Source: Jiella flava (GTDB lineage: Bacteria; Pseudomonadota; Alphaproteobacteria; Rhizobiales; Rhizobiaceae). Taken from it: 64,000 bases of DNA. This document shows, piece after piece, positions 33,329 through 42,186 of the stretch. Location: the NCBI RefSeq assembly GCF_017349315.1, contig NZ_JAFMPP010000008.1:124001-188000 (forward strand), in the 5' to 3' direction. Position 1 is the stretch's first letter; every line of letters starts with the position of its first letter. The position numbers and the translations under genes were made by a program. The notes beneath the pieces are model-generated. The model had not been told where the DNA came from. It saw only the letters and a list, made by a program, of their open reading frames with translations, and searched no databases.

Positions 33329-33399
33329 GTGCCGACACAGCCAAGACACGTGCCCGTGGTGGGACAGAATGCATCTTCTGGTTCGTGGTGCGCAAGTTC

Positions 33400-34179
33400 A
33401 TGACCGACGACCTCCCACTCCTCACCGTTGACGCCGTCACCCGGCATTATGGCGCCCATATCGGCTGCAAGGCGGTGTCGTTTGCGCTGTTTCCCGGTGA
33501 GATCCTGGCGATCGTCGGCGAATCCGGATCCGGCAAGACGACGCTGCTCAACTGCCTGTCCTGCCGGATGCCGGTGAGCAGCGGCACGGTGTCCTATCAG
33601 ATGCGCGACGGCGGCATGCGCGATCTGGCGACGCTGACCGAGGCCGAGCGGCGCTTCCTGATGCGCACCGATTGGGGCTTCGTGCATCAAAATCCCGCCG
33701 ACGGCCTGCGCATGCGGGTCTCGGCTGGCGCCAATATCGGCGAGCGGATGATGGCGGTCGGCGATCGCCATTACGGCCGGATCCGCCAGACGGCAGAGGA
33801 TTGGCTCGCCCGGGTCGAAATCCCCGGCACGCGGATCGACGACCGGCCGACGGCGTTTTCCGGCGGCATGCGCCAGCGCCTGCAGATCGCCCGCAATCTC
33901 GTCACCGCGCCGCGGCTGGTGTTCATGGACGAGCCGACCGGCGGTCTCGACGTTTCGGTGCAGGCGCGCCTGCTCGACCTCTTGCGCGGACTGGTCGGCG
34001 AAATGGGCCTGTCGGCGATCGTCGTCACCCACGATCTCGCCGTCGCGCGGCTGCTGTCGCACCGGATCATGGTGATGAAAGAGGGCCACGTGATCGAACA
34101 CGGCCTGACCGACCGCGTGCTCGACGATCCACAGCATCCCTACACGCAGCTTCTCGTCGCCTCGATCCTGGAGGTCTGA
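33400..34179 (+). CDS. phnK: Phosphonate C-P lyase ABC-type ATPase PhnK
   Basis: 259-residue ABC-class ATPase. Walker A is VGESGSGKTTLL near residue 40, the signature AFSGGMRQRLQIARNL, Walker B LVFMDEPTGGLDVSVQ and the H-loop VVTHDL. PhnK binds the C-P lyase core complex and is not a classical importer ATPase. It starts at ATG 33400 with no strong ribosome site, which is odd for an internal operon gene and may reflect the brnTA insertion upstream. phnL follows 4 bp after the stop. Confidence 0.94.
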   Translation: MTDDLPLLTVDAVTRHYGAHIGCKAVSFALFPGEILAIVGESGSGKTTLLNCLSCRMPVSSGTVSYQMRDGGMRDLATLTEAERRFLMRTDWGFVHQNPADGLRMRVSAGANIGERMMAVGDRHYGRIRQTAEDWLARVEIPGTRIDDRPTAFSGGMRQRLQIARNLVTAPRLVFMDEPTGGLDVSVQARLLDLLRGLVGEMGLSAIVVTHDLAVARLLSHRIMVMKEGHVIEHGLTDRVLDDPQHPYTQLLVASILEV

Positions 34180-34183
34180 ATTC

Positions 34184-34912
34184 ATGCGCGGTGTCTCGCC
34201 TGAAACGCGACTGATCGTCGAAGCCGTTTCCAAAAGTTTTACCAATCACTTGCGCGGCGGTGTTCATCTGCCGGTGGTCAGCGGCGTCGCGTTTCATGTC
34301 GATGCCGGCGAGGTGGTCGTTCTCGGTGGTCCATCGGGCGTCGGCAAATCCTCGATCCTGAGGATGATCTACGGAAATTACGCTGCAGAATCTGGCCGGA
34401 TCCTGCTGCGTGGCGCGACCGATACGGCGTTCGTCGACGTCGCGCCGGCAAGCCCGCGCAGGGTGATTGCGCTGCGCCGCGATGTCGTCGGCTATGTCAG
34501 CCAGTTCCTGCGGGCAATCCCGCGGGTTTCGGCGCTCGATGTGGTCGCCGAGCCGCTTCTGACGCGCGGCATCCCGCTGGCGGAAGCCCGTCCGCGCGCG
34601 GCGGCTCTGCTGACGCGGCTGAACCTGCCCGAGGCGCTGTTCGAGCTGCCGCCGGCGACCTTTTCGGGCGGTGAAAAGCAGCGCGTCAACATCGCCCGTG
34701 GGTTTCTCACCGACCACCCGCTGCTCGTTCTCGACGAGCCGACCGCCTCGCTCGACAACGCCAATCGCAACGTGGTTTGCGCGCTGATCGAGGAAAAGCG
34801 CCAGCGCGGCGTCGCCATTCTCGGCATCTTCCACGATGAAGAGGTGCGCGAGCGCATCGCCACCCGCATCGTCGATGTCTCGGCCTTTTCCGCGCGCAAG
34901 GATGCGGCGTGA
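34184..34912 (+). CDS. phnL: Phosphonate C-P lyase ABC-type ATPase PhnL
   Basis: 242-residue ABC-class protein. Walker A is [12 protein letters not shown] near residue 50, the signature [16 protein letters not shown], and Walker [17 protein letters not shown]. The early block [29 protein letters not shown] is typical of PhnL. It is thought to act with PhnK on the core complex. GGAGG lies nine bases before the ATG; the stop overlaps the next gene. Confidence 0.95.
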   Translation: MRGVSPETRLIVEAVSKSFTNHLRGGVHLPVVSGVAFHVDAGEVVVLGGPSGVGKSSILRMIYGNYAAESGRILLRGATDTAFVDVAPASPRRVIALRRDVVGYVSQFLRAIPRVSALDVVAEPLLTRGIPLAEARPRAAALLTRLNLPEALFELPPATFSGGEKQRVNIARGFLTDHPLLVLDEPTASLDNANRNVVCALIEEKRQRGVAILGIFHDEEVRERIATRIVDVSAFSARKDAA

Positions 34913-35535
34913 TGCCGAAGCTGTCCGAAACGCCGCTTGTCCATCCGAGCGCCGAAGTCGCGGGCTGCGATCTTGGCCGTTACACCGAGGTTTCCCAGCG
35001 CAGCCGCATGTCCGAGACGTGGCTCGGCGACTATTCCTATGTGATGGAAGACTGCAGCATCTGGGCCACCTCGATCGGCAAATTCGTCAATATCGCCGCG
35101 GCGGTTCGGATCAACGCCACCAACCATCCGACCTGGCGGGCGACCCTTCACCACTTCACCTACCGGGCCGGCGACTATTTCGAGGGCGCGGACAACGAGG
35201 CCGCTTTCTTCGACTGGCGCCGGGCGCACCGGGTGGTCATTGGTCATGACGTCTGGATCGGCCATGGCGCGACGATCTTGCCGGGTGTCACCATCGGCAA
35301 CGGCGCGGTGATCGGAGCCGGAGCCGTGGTCGCGAAGGATGTTCCACCTTACACGATCGTCGGCGGCGTGCCCGCGAAGACCATCCGCCGCCGCTTCAAC
35401 GAGGACATCGCGAGCCGCATGCAGGCGCTGGCTTGGTGGGATTGGTCGCACGCCGAACTGCACGAAGCATTGGAAGATTTCCGTAAGCTAGACGCTGCGG
35501 AATTCATCGTCAAATACACGGATAAGTGTAATTAA
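34912..35535 (+). CDS. Hexapeptide-repeat acetyltransferase of phosphonate operons
   Basis: 207-residue left-handed beta-helix protein. Hexapeptide repeats run from about residue 10 to 60 and again at [55 protein letters not shown], the pattern of chloramphenicol/xenobiotic acetyltransferases. A subfamily of these is regularly encoded in phn operons ('phosphonate metabolism protein, transferase hexapeptide family'), where it may acetylate aminoalkylphosphonates as PhnO does. ATG 34912 or GTG 34909 may be the start. A Pho box array follows its stop. Confidence 0.9.
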   Translation: MPKLSETPLVHPSAEVAGCDLGRYTEVSQRSRMSETWLGDYSYVMEDCSIWATSIGKFVNIAAAVRINATNHPTWRATLHHFTYRAGDYFEGADNEAAFFDWRRAHRVVIGHDVWIGHGATILPGVTIGNGAVIGAGAVVAKDVPPYTIVGGVPAKTIRRRFNEDIASRMQALAWWDWSHAELHEALEDFRKLDAAEFIVKYTDKCN

Positions 35536-35551
35536 TCCAACGGATAATGAC

Positions 35552-35590
35552 CGTCATCCAAGCATCATAGAGGTGTCATCTAAGTCTCAT
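35552..35590. promoter_or_regulatory. Tandem Pho box array before phnC
   Basis: Four half-sites occur at exact 11-base steps: CGTCAT (35552), CATCAT (35563), TGTCAT (35574) and TCTCAT (35585). This is the spacing of PhoB half-sites and equals two overlapping or adjacent Pho boxes. It lies about 55 bp before phnC, so phnCDE probably has its own phosphate-starvation promoter. Confidence 0.7.
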
Positions 35591-35645
35591 CTTTTGAATT
35601 TAATGATTTCATCATGTCAGCGGCGACACCGAGCGGGAGCATGTC

Positions 35646-36506
35646 ATGACGGCGATCGCAGTCGAGAATCTGTCCAAGCGGTTCTTCAGGATCCAGGCGC
35701 TGTCGCAGATCGGGCTTGTCGTCAAGGAGGGCGAGATGGTCGCACTGATCGGCGCGTCTGGCTCCGGCAAGTCGACCTTGATGCGCCATATCGCCGGGTT
35801 GGAGCGCGGCGATGCCGGTTCGCATATTCGCATCTTCGGCGAGACCCAGCAGCGGGATGGCAAGTTCGGCGCCAATATGCGGGCGCTGCGCGGCAAGACC
35901 GGCGTGATCTTCCAACAGTTCAATCTCGCCGCCCGCCTGCCGGTGATCACCAATGTCCTCGTTGGCGTCCTCGGCCGCATTCCGGCCTGGCGCGGCACGC
36001 TCGGCCTGTTCACGCGGGCCGAGAAGGAGGATGCGATCGCCGCGTTGTCCCGCGTCGGCATCGCTGAAAGGGCATGGCAGCGCGCCTCGACGCTGTCGGG
36101 CGGCCAGCAACAGCGCGCGGCGATCGCCCGGACCTTGATGCAGCGCTCGAAAATTCTGCTCGCTGACGAGCCGATCGCGTCGCTTGATCCGGCCTCGGCA
36201 CGCCGAGTGATGGATGCGTTGGCAAACATCAATTCGAGCGACGGCATCACGGTGCTCGTGTCGCTGCATCAGGTGGAATATGCGCGGGTCTATTGTCCGC
36301 GCACGGTCGCGCTTCGTGAGGGCCGGGTCGTCTATGACGGTCCGTCCGACGCGCTCACCGACGCCTTTCTGACCGAACTCTACGGAGCGGCATCAGAAGA
36401 GCTCGTCTTGCCGCAACGCCTTCCGGTTAAGCCGCAAGCCGCCGAGGCCTCCGCCTCGACTCCCTCTGACGTTCGTCAGCGGCAGAAGGACCTGATCCCC
36501 GCCTGA
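35646..36506 (+). CDS. phnC: Phosphonate ABC transporter ATPase PhnC
   Basis: 286-residue import ATPase. Walker A is [16 protein letters not shown] near residue 40, the signature [19 protein letters not shown], Walker [16 protein letters not shown] and the switch VSLHQVEYA. The insert [39 protein letters not shown] is characteristic of PhnC. The C-terminal 40 residues after TELYG are a longer, low-complexity tail than in E. coli. GGGAG precedes the ATG. Confidence 0.95.
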   Translation: MTAIAVENLSKRFFRIQALSQIGLVVKEGEMVALIGASGSGKSTLMRHIAGLERGDAGSHIRIFGETQQRDGKFGANMRALRGKTGVIFQQFNLAARLPVITNVLVGVLGRIPAWRGTLGLFTRAEKEDAIAALSRVGIAERAWQRASTLSGGQQQRAAIARTLMQRSKILLADEPIASLDPASARRVMDALANINSSDGITVLVSLHQVEYARVYCPRTVALREGRVVYDGPSDALTDAFLTELYGAASEELVLPQRLPVKPQAAEASASTPSDVRQRQKDLIPA

Positions 36507-36557
36507 CAATGCGGGGTGCTACCCTATCCGTCACTCTCTTCAACAGGAAGATCACCC

Positions 36558-37568
36558 ATGAACTTCTTCTCGAAGGCGCTCGCCACTGCGGCGATCGCTC
36601 TGTCCCTCGGCGGCACCGCTGTCGCCAAAGACGTTACGGTCATCAACTTCGGCATCATCTCGACCGAAAGCCAGATGAATCTGCGCCCGAAATGGGAGCC
36701 ATTCCTCAAGGATATGGCCAAGCAGACGGGCTATGAGGTGCATCCGTTCTTCGCCACCGACTATGCGGGTGTGATCGAGGGCATGCGCTTTGGCAAGGTC
36801 CAGGTCGCCTGGTTCGGCAACAAGTCGGCCATGGAAGCCGTCGATCGCGCCGACGGCCAGATCTTCGCCCAGTCCACCTATGCGAACGGGAACGCCGGCT
36901 ACTGGTCGGTCATCCTCGCGCCGGTCGATTCCAAGCTGACGTCGGTCAACGATCTTTTGAAGTGCGACAAGACGCTGAAGTTCGGTCTCGGCGATCCGAA
37001 CTCGACCTCCGGCTATCTGGTGCCGATGACCTTCGTCTTCGCCAAGCACGGCGTCGATCCGCAGAAATGTTTCAAGACGGTGACCAACGCCAATCACGAG
37101 ACCAACGCCATGGCGGTTGCCAACGGTCTGGTCGACGCGGCGACCAATAACACCGAGAACATGGCGCTAATCGAGAAGAACCATCCCGACGCCTACAAGA
37201 AGATCAAGATCATCTGGAAGTCGACGATCATTCCGTCCGATCCGCTGGTCATCTCGAAGAAGCTGCCGGCGGCGGAGAAGGAAAAGATTGAGCACTTCGT
37301 TCTTTCCTACGGCACCGATAAGTCCACGGGCGACGCGGCCGCCGAGAAAAAGGTACTCGCCGGTCTCGAATGGGGGCCGTTCAAGCCGTCGAACGACGAT
37401 CAGCTGCTGCCGATCCGGGTCATGGAAATGACCAAGGATATCGCGCAGCTCAAGGCCAAGACCAATATGGATGCGTCCGAGAAGGCGGCGAAGATCAAGG
37501 ATCTCGAAGCCAAGAAGGCGGCCTATGAGAAGAAGCTCGACGCCATGAGCAAAACGTCGGGCTCGTAA
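36558..37568 (+). CDS. phnD: Phosphonate ABC transporter substrate-binding protein PhnD
   Basis: 336-residue periplasmic protein with signal peptide MNFFSKALATAAIALSLGGTAVA. The mature region has VINFGIISTESQMNLRPKWEPFLKDM, a ligand loop FFATDYAGVIEGMRFGKVQVAWFG and LGDPNSTSGYLVPMTFVFAKHGVDP, the Ser/Thr-rich phosphonate site. The C terminus is lysine-rich and may be helical. ATG 36558 has AGGAAG upstream. It binds alkylphosphonates for PhnCE. Confidence 0.96.
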   Translation: MNFFSKALATAAIALSLGGTAVAKDVTVINFGIISTESQMNLRPKWEPFLKDMAKQTGYEVHPFFATDYAGVIEGMRFGKVQVAWFGNKSAMEAVDRADGQIFAQSTYANGNAGYWSVILAPVDSKLTSVNDLLKCDKTLKFGLGDPNSTSGYLVPMTFVFAKHGVDPQKCFKTVTNANHETNAMAVANGLVDAATNNTENMALIEKNHPDAYKKIKIIWKSTIIPSDPLVISKKLPAAEKEKIEHFVLSYGTDKSTGDAAAEKKVLAGLEWGPFKPSNDDQLLPIRVMEMTKDIAQLKAKTNMDASEKAAKIKDLEAKKAAYEKKLDAMSKTSGS

Positions 37569-37878
37569 CAGCTGATCCGCAGCGGCTGTTGGTGCTGCGT
37601 TGACATCGAGGACGGCCGTTCCCGGGATCGGAGGTCGGCCGTCCGAGCCTATCGCCTGCCATGGCTCGCCAGCATCGGCCCGGAAATCGGGATCGAGCGC
37701 GGGCAAGAATGACGCATCAAATCAATGCGGCAGCGCCTCCTCTGTGCATTTGAACCCAGGTCCAAAGGGCGCGCTATCGCTCCGCCAGCGGATCGTTTGA
37801 CGCCGACGGTCGGCAGAGCGGCGGCGGCGCAACAGGCTTGAAACGGCCAGGGGCCGAACGCTGCGCGCCGCCGGGATA

Positions 37879-37980
37879 GAGCATGGTGCCGAAAGGTTGC
37901 ACGACGTTTCGGGTCACATCATGCGGCAAAACAATGGCTTGCAGCGAAGTGGCGATTCCAGTTCATCGCATTCCGCTCTA
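37879..37980. repeat. Interspersed intergenic repeat, family B, copy 1
   Basis: A 102-bp element from GAGCATGGTGCCGAAAGG to CATTCCGCTCTA, closely matched at 48656-48759. It resembles repeats common between genes in Rhizobiales. It occupies part of the 450-bp phnD-phnE gap; the remainder (37569-37878) shows no supported gene. Confidence 0.7.
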
Positions 37981-38018
37981 GCCGGCCAAAAACCGTCCGA
38001 TGAGAGGCACGACCTGAC

Positions 38019-38864
38019 ATGAGCACGACGAGCGACACTGTTCCTAAGTCGGCCGGCGGCGGTGTCGCCAAACCCATCGCGCTGTCGGTCAATCGAGGGC
38101 GAGACTGGTCGCGCACCATCTGGAATGTCGTGATCGCCGGCGGTCTGATCGCATCCCTGGTAATCAGCTGGGGGCCAGCAGACATGGGGAGCTGGATCTC
38201 CCTGTTCACCGATTCCAGCAATATGGCCCAATATCTGGAGGGCTTTTCCCATCCCGACTTTTCCGAGTGGCATTATTACGTTCAGGAGATGATCGTCACC
38301 GTCGAGATCGCGGTGTGGGGCACCTTCCTGTCGCTTATTCTGTCGATCCCCTTTGGTATCCTGTGCGCGCGCAACATGGTGCCCTGGTGGATCCTGCATC
38401 CCTGCCGTCGGCTGATGGATTTCTTCCGCGCCATTCAGGAGGTGGTCTGGGCGGTGCTGTTCGTCGTCGCCGTCGGCCTCGGCCCCTTTGCCGGCGTCAT
38501 GGCGCTGTTCATCCATAACACCGGCATCATGGCAAAACTGTTTTCCGAGGCGGTGGAGGCGATCGATCCGCGCCCGGTGGAGGGTATTCGCTCGACCGGC
38601 GCGACGCGGGTGCAGGAAGTCGTCTTCGGCGTCATCCCGCAGGTTCTGCCGCTCTGGGTCTCCTACACACTCTACCGCTTCGAGACGAATGTGCGTGCCG
38701 CCACCGTACTCGGCATTATCGGCGCCGGCGGGATCGGTCAGATCCTGTTTGAGACGGTGCGCGGCTTTTATTACGGTCAGACCGCCGCGATCCTCATCAT
38801 CATTGTCGTGACGGTGGTGATGACCGACCTGTTGTCCCAGCAGCTTCGCCGCTTTGTGACGTGA
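38019..38864 (+). CDS. phnE: Phosphonate ABC transporter permease PhnE
   Basis: 281-residue inner-membrane permease with about five to six hydrophobic segments. The conserved cytoplasmic loop is EAVEAIDPRPVEGIRSTGATRVQEVVFGVIPQVLPLWVSYTLYRFE, where the EAA-type sequence contacts PhnC; NVRAATVLGIIGAGGIGQIL follows. Only one phnE is present here, whereas many rhizobia have two. GAGAGG lies upstream of the ATG. No phnM or phnN follows it. Confidence 0.95.
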   Translation: MSTTSDTVPKSAGGGVAKPIALSVNRGRDWSRTIWNVVIAGGLIASLVISWGPADMGSWISLFTDSSNMAQYLEGFSHPDFSEWHYYVQEMIVTVEIAVWGTFLSLILSIPFGILCARNMVPWWILHPCRRLMDFFRAIQEVVWAVLFVVAVGLGPFAGVMALFIHNTGIMAKLFSEAVEAIDPRPVEGIRSTGATRVQEVVFGVIPQVLPLWVSYTLYRFETNVRAATVLGIIGAGGIGQILFETVRGFYYGQTAAILIIIVVTVVMTDLLSQQLRRFVT

Positions 38865-38972
38865 ATTTGCGACGGCGCAAGCCCATCGCCGATTCTCGGC
38901 GCGCCAAATGCCTTTGGGCAAGCGGCGTGCGCTGTCTTTGCAGGTGCGTCTCCTTTGATCAGACGATCGCGG

Positions 38973-39890
38973 TTACAGCCCCCACTTCATCGCGATCGGA
39001 TCGAGCGGGCGGAGATGGTCGATCAGCTCGGCCCGGGTCTCGGGCGAAAGCGGTGGGATCGGATGGCGGCAAAATTCCGATTTAAAGACCTTGCCTTCGA
39101 CCATCGCCGCCTTGGCGGCGCGAAAGCCGCATTGCCGGTTCTCGTGATTGACCGCCGGCAGCAGCCGCTGATAGCCGGCGAGGGCAGCCTGGCGGTCACC
39201 TTTGAGATGATCCGTGACGACCGCGCGGATATGTTCGGTCACCATCGCCGAGCACATTGTGCCCTTGGCACCGGCGTCGAGATCGGCGAGCATGGTGATG
39301 CCTTCTTCGCCGTCGAACGGGCATTCGATCGCCTCGCCGCCCTCGGTAATCAGCCGGCGGAGTTTCGTCGCGGCGCCGATCGATTCGATCTTGAACATCT
39401 TCACCATCTCGATCTCGCGGGCCATCCGCACGAGCAAAGGAACCGAGAGGTCGACGCCGGACAGCGGCGCGTCCTGGATCATGATCGGGATGCCGACCTC
39501 GCCGACGCGCTGAAACTGCTCGAAGGTTTGCTCCGGCGTGCCCTTCAAAAGCGCGCCGTGATAAGGCGCCATCATCATCACCGCACGGGCGCCGAGCGCC
39601 TTGGCGAGGCGGGCCCGTTCAACGACGATCGGCGTCGCGAAATGCGAGATCGTGACGATCATCGGCACCCGGCCGCCGGCATGCTCGAGGCAAAGCCGGG
39701 TCAGCGTCTCCCGCTCGGCATCGGAGAGCAGGAACTGTTCGGAAAAATTCGCCAGGATGCAGATGCCGTCGGCGCCCTGGTCAACGATGCAGTCGAGCGC
39801 GCGGCGCATGCCGTCGAGATCGAGGGTGCCGTCGTCATGGAATGGTGTTGGCGCGACAGGCCAGGCGCCGGTGTAGGTATACTTCGTCAT
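38973..39890 (-). CDS. Dihydrodipicolinate synthase family, L-2-keto-3-deoxyarabonate dehydratase-like
   Basis: 305-residue (beta/alpha)8 class I aldolase-fold enzyme. The likely Schiff-base lysine is K167 in VKMFKIES, and the pocket block MMMAPYHGAL lies near 105-114. Strong resemblance in ADGICILANFSEQF, the NHENRQCGFRAAKAAM segment and the C terminus (HPIPPLSPETRAELIDHLRPLDPIAMKW) to Azospirillum L-2-keto-3-deoxyarabonate dehydratase supports dehydration of a 2-keto-3-deoxy acid over lysine synthesis. ATG at 39890 gives the conserved start. It stands alone, convergent with phnE. Confidence 0.85.
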   Translation of the reverse strand: MTKYTYTGAWPVAPTPFHDDGTLDLDGMRRALDCIVDQGADGICILANFSEQFLLSDAERETLTRLCLEHAGGRVPMIVTISHFATPIVVERARLAKALGARAVMMMAPYHGALLKGTPEQTFEQFQRVGEVGIPIMIQDAPLSGVDLSVPLLVRMAREIEMVKMFKIESIGAATKLRRLITEGGEAIECPFDGEEGITMLADLDAGAKGTMCSAMVTEHIRAVVTDHLKGDRQAALAGYQRLLPAVNHENRQCGFRAAKAAMVEGKVFKSEFCRHPIPPLSPETRAELIDHLRPLDPIAMKWGL

Positions 39891-40034
39891 GGCAGAAATC
39901 AGCTCGTCGGGGCGATGATGCAAAGGGCAATGACGGCTGCGACTCAAGATTTTGATTTGGCGCAGGGCGCATCAAGCGCATAAGGCCACATCTGCGTATA
40001 CGTTGCAATCGCCCCTTGGATGAGGCGACGTGCG

Positions 40035-40790
40035 TCAGCCTCGCGGGTTCGCGCCGGCGTCAAATTGTCGGCTCGGCCAGCGGCCGAGATGCTGCAGGAG
40101 ATGCGGCAAATGAGTCACGTCGTCGAGGATATGATCGGCCTCGGCCTCGAGATCTTGGCGCGTCGACGTCCCGGTGAGAACCCCGACGCACAGCGAAAAC
40201 GCTGCCGCGCGGCCCATGCGGATATCGTGGAGATTGTCGCCGACCATGGCAAGTGCGTACGGGGGAAGGCCCGTTGCCTTCGAAAACGCCGTCGCCATGC
40301 CCGGCTCGGGCTTGCCGCCATGGCCACTGTCATAACCCGCGACGAAGTCCAGAAGGCCGTCGAGACCGATCGTGCGCAGTGTCGCGTGCGCGCCGGCGAC
40401 GCTATCGCTGGTCGCGACGCCGCTGCGCATGCCCGCTCCGTGCAACTCTTGGAACAGCTGCACGACGTTGGGCACGGCCACCGCCGCCGCGGCGCCTTCG
40501 GTGAAAATCCGGTCGAGCTCGCAGGTCAACGCGGCGGCGGTGAAGGGCGAGCCGGCGTTCCGCCAGGCCTGGGCAATTTCAATCGTATGGCTTGCCGCGA
40601 GCAGGCTGCCGGCGGCGATCCGTCCGGTGACGGGGTCGTGCCCGCCGATGCGCAGCAGATGTTCAGCGAGATCTGGATCGCCATCCGCCGCAAAGCACGC
40701 CGCCGCGACATTGATCGGCGCCCAGGTCGCGCTGTAGTCGACGAGGGTGCCGTCCTTGTCGAAAAGAACGCCGAGGATCGGATCTGCCAT
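40035..40790 (-). CDS. HAD-family phosphatase (phosphoglycolate phosphatase-like)
   Basis: 251-residue haloacid-dehalogenase-like hydrolase. Motif I is FDKDGTLVDY with the nucleophile D11 and D13, motif II SGVATSDS, motif III lysine in HGGKPEPGM, and motif IV MVGDNLHDIRMG. A helical cap lies between residues 20 and 85. This pattern fits phosphoglycolate phosphatase and broad-range sugar phosphatases. It lies 44 bp after the surf1 stop region on the same strand; it may be the last gene of the cyo transcript or independent. Confidence 0.9.
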   Translation of the reverse strand: MADPILGVLFDKDGTLVDYSATWAPINVAAACFAADGDPDLAEHLLRIGGHDPVTGRIAAGSLLAASHTIEIAQAWRNAGSPFTAAALTCELDRIFTEGAAAAVAVPNVVQLFQELHGAGMRSGVATSDSVAGAHATLRTIGLDGLLDFVAGYDSGHGGKPEPGMATAFSKATGLPPYALAMVGDNLHDIRMGRAAAFSLCVGVLTGTSTRQDLEAEADHILDDVTHLPHLLQHLGRWPSRQFDAGANPRG

Positions 40791-40834
40791 GGGTAGGCCC
40801 TTATGCAGCCGCCAGTCTCATGCCGGTCTTTGGG

Positions 40835-41641
40835 TCAGACGTCCTCGCGCCGCTCCTGCCGCACCACGACGACGGCCCCGATCAGGACCAGCAGCGCCAT
40901 GCCGAACCAGGTGAAGGCGTAGACCAGATGCTCGTTGCGGAAATAGATCCGCGTCAGACCGGGAATCGGATAATGGAGCTTTGTCGTGTCCGGCACGCCC
41001 ATCTCGACATTCGGTAGCGGTTGGTGGTCGCGCGGTGAACCGGCGTCGATGAAATATGGGGCGACCGGCCCGTCGACCCTCTCGGTCTTGGCGATCGCCG
41101 CGACATCGCGGGAATACCACCGGCCGTCTGCCGGATCGTTCGCGCGCAAAAAGCCGCCGCCCGGCTGGCTCATCCGCAAGAGACCGTTGACGGCGATGGG
41201 CTGATCGGTGAGGGCGGCATCGGCGGCAAAGTCGCGCGACGGCACAAAGCCGCGATTGACGAGCACCGTGAAGCCGCGCTCGTCCTTCAGCGGCGTCATC
41301 AGCCAGAAGCCGCCGCCATAGTCGGTCGTCGCCTGGGCGAAGGCGCTGGCGCCTTTGACGAAACGGCCGGTGGCCGCGACGTGGCGATATTCGTCGCTAT
41401 CGAAGCTGACCGCGCCCCAGTCCTTCGGGCCGGGCGCCGGCACCGGCGCAGCCGCGACGCGCGCGTTCACCGCCGCGATCAGGTTTAGCTTCCACACCCG
41501 CCGTTCGAGCTGCCAGATGCCGAGACCGATGAAGCCGGCAAACAGGATCAGGCCGGCGAGGGCGAGGAGCGCCCGCTTGAAACGAGAGCGGGGACGACGC
41601 TCGCGCGCCGCCCCCGGATCGATGGTGGAATTGTCGTCCAA
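40835..41641 (-). CDS. SURF1-family oxidase assembly protein
   Basis: About 268 residues. The N-terminal membrane helix is RALLALAGLILFAGFIGLGIWQLERR and the C-terminal one YAFTWFGMALLVLIGAVVVV; between them lie RHVAATGRF, GFTVLVNRGFVP and the ending NEHLVYAFTWF, all SURF1 hallmarks. It helps insert heme into terminal oxidase. No ATG precedes the homology; TTG at 41639-41641 with GGAAGG eight bases upstream is the best start, just past the cyoD stop. It forms part of the cyoABCD-surf1 operon. Confidence 0.9.
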   Translation of the reverse strand: MDDNSTIDPGAARERRPRSRFKRALLALAGLILFAGFIGLGIWQLERRVWKLNLIAAVNARVAAAPVPAPGPKDWGAVSFDSDEYRHVAATGRFVKGASAFAQATTDYGGGFWLMTPLKDERGFTVLVNRGFVPSRDFAADAALTDQPIAVNGLLRMSQPGGGFLRANDPADGRWYSRDVAAIAKTERVDGPVAPYFIDAGSPRDHQPLPNVEMGVPDTTKLHYPIPGLTRIYFRNEHLVYAFTWFGMALLVLIGAVVVVRQERREDV

Positions 41642-41679
41642 AATGTCGGCCTTCCTCGAAAGGCTCGGCGATGCGGCGG

Positions 41680-42186
41680 TTAATGCGCCGCCGCGTCGCC
41701 GGGCTTGGCGGTCGAAGCCGCGTTGCCGTCGGGCTTGGTCTGGAAGCTCTCGCCGGCATTCACGCCATCGATGTCCATCGACATGCCCTGCATGGTCGCG
41801 GCGCCCATCGGCATCATGTTCTTGTTGAGGTGGTACATCACCCAAAGCGAGCCGGAGATGGTGATCACCACGAGGACGACGGTGAAGATCAGCGCCATGC
41901 CGGTCCAGCCGCCCTCGGACTTGGAGTCCATGTGCAGGAAGTAGATCATGTGGACGATGATCTGGGCGACGGCGAACAGCACCACGAGGATGCCGGTCAG
42001 CACCGCGTCCTCCAGCGGGCGGGCCATGACCAGCCAGAACGGGATGACCGTGAGGATGACCGACAGGATGAAGCCGGTCATGTAGCCCTTCATGGTCGAA
42101 TGCGATTCACCGCTTTCGTGATGGCCGTGGTGGTCGTCGTGGTGACCGCTTTCGTGGGCCGTGGACGCGTGGGAGGCGCTGCTCAT
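41680..42186 (-). CDS. cyoD: Cytochrome o ubiquinol oxidase subunit IV
   Basis: 168-residue CyoD with three membrane helices in residues 30-125 (MKGYMTGFILSVILTVIPFWLVM, VLTGILVVLFAVAQIIVHMIYFLHM, and the segment after WTGMALIFTVVLVVITISGSLWVMYHLNKNMM). It is longer than E. coli CyoD (109 aa) because of a histidine-rich leader (HHDDHHGHH, possible metal binding) and a C-terminal tail of about 40 residues. Its ATG overlaps the cyoC stop by one base. Confidence 0.92.
   Translation of the reverse strand: MSSASHASTAHESGHHDDHHGHHESGESHSTMKGYMTGFILSVILTVIPFWLVMARPLEDAVLTGILVVLFAVAQIIVHMIYFLHMDSKSEGGWTGMALIFTVVLVVITISGSLWVMYHLNKNMMPMGAATMQGMSMDIDGVNAGESFQTKPDGNAASTAKPGDAAAH

Noticed and set aside
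32682-33399. Transposon or integron origin for the brnTA insertion
   Set aside because: No transposase, terminal inverted repeats or target duplication could be seen around it.
32737-34245. Long minus-strand frame spanning brnA and opposite phnK
   Set aside because: Only its last 108 codons (brnA) show family features; the rest is antisense to phnK.
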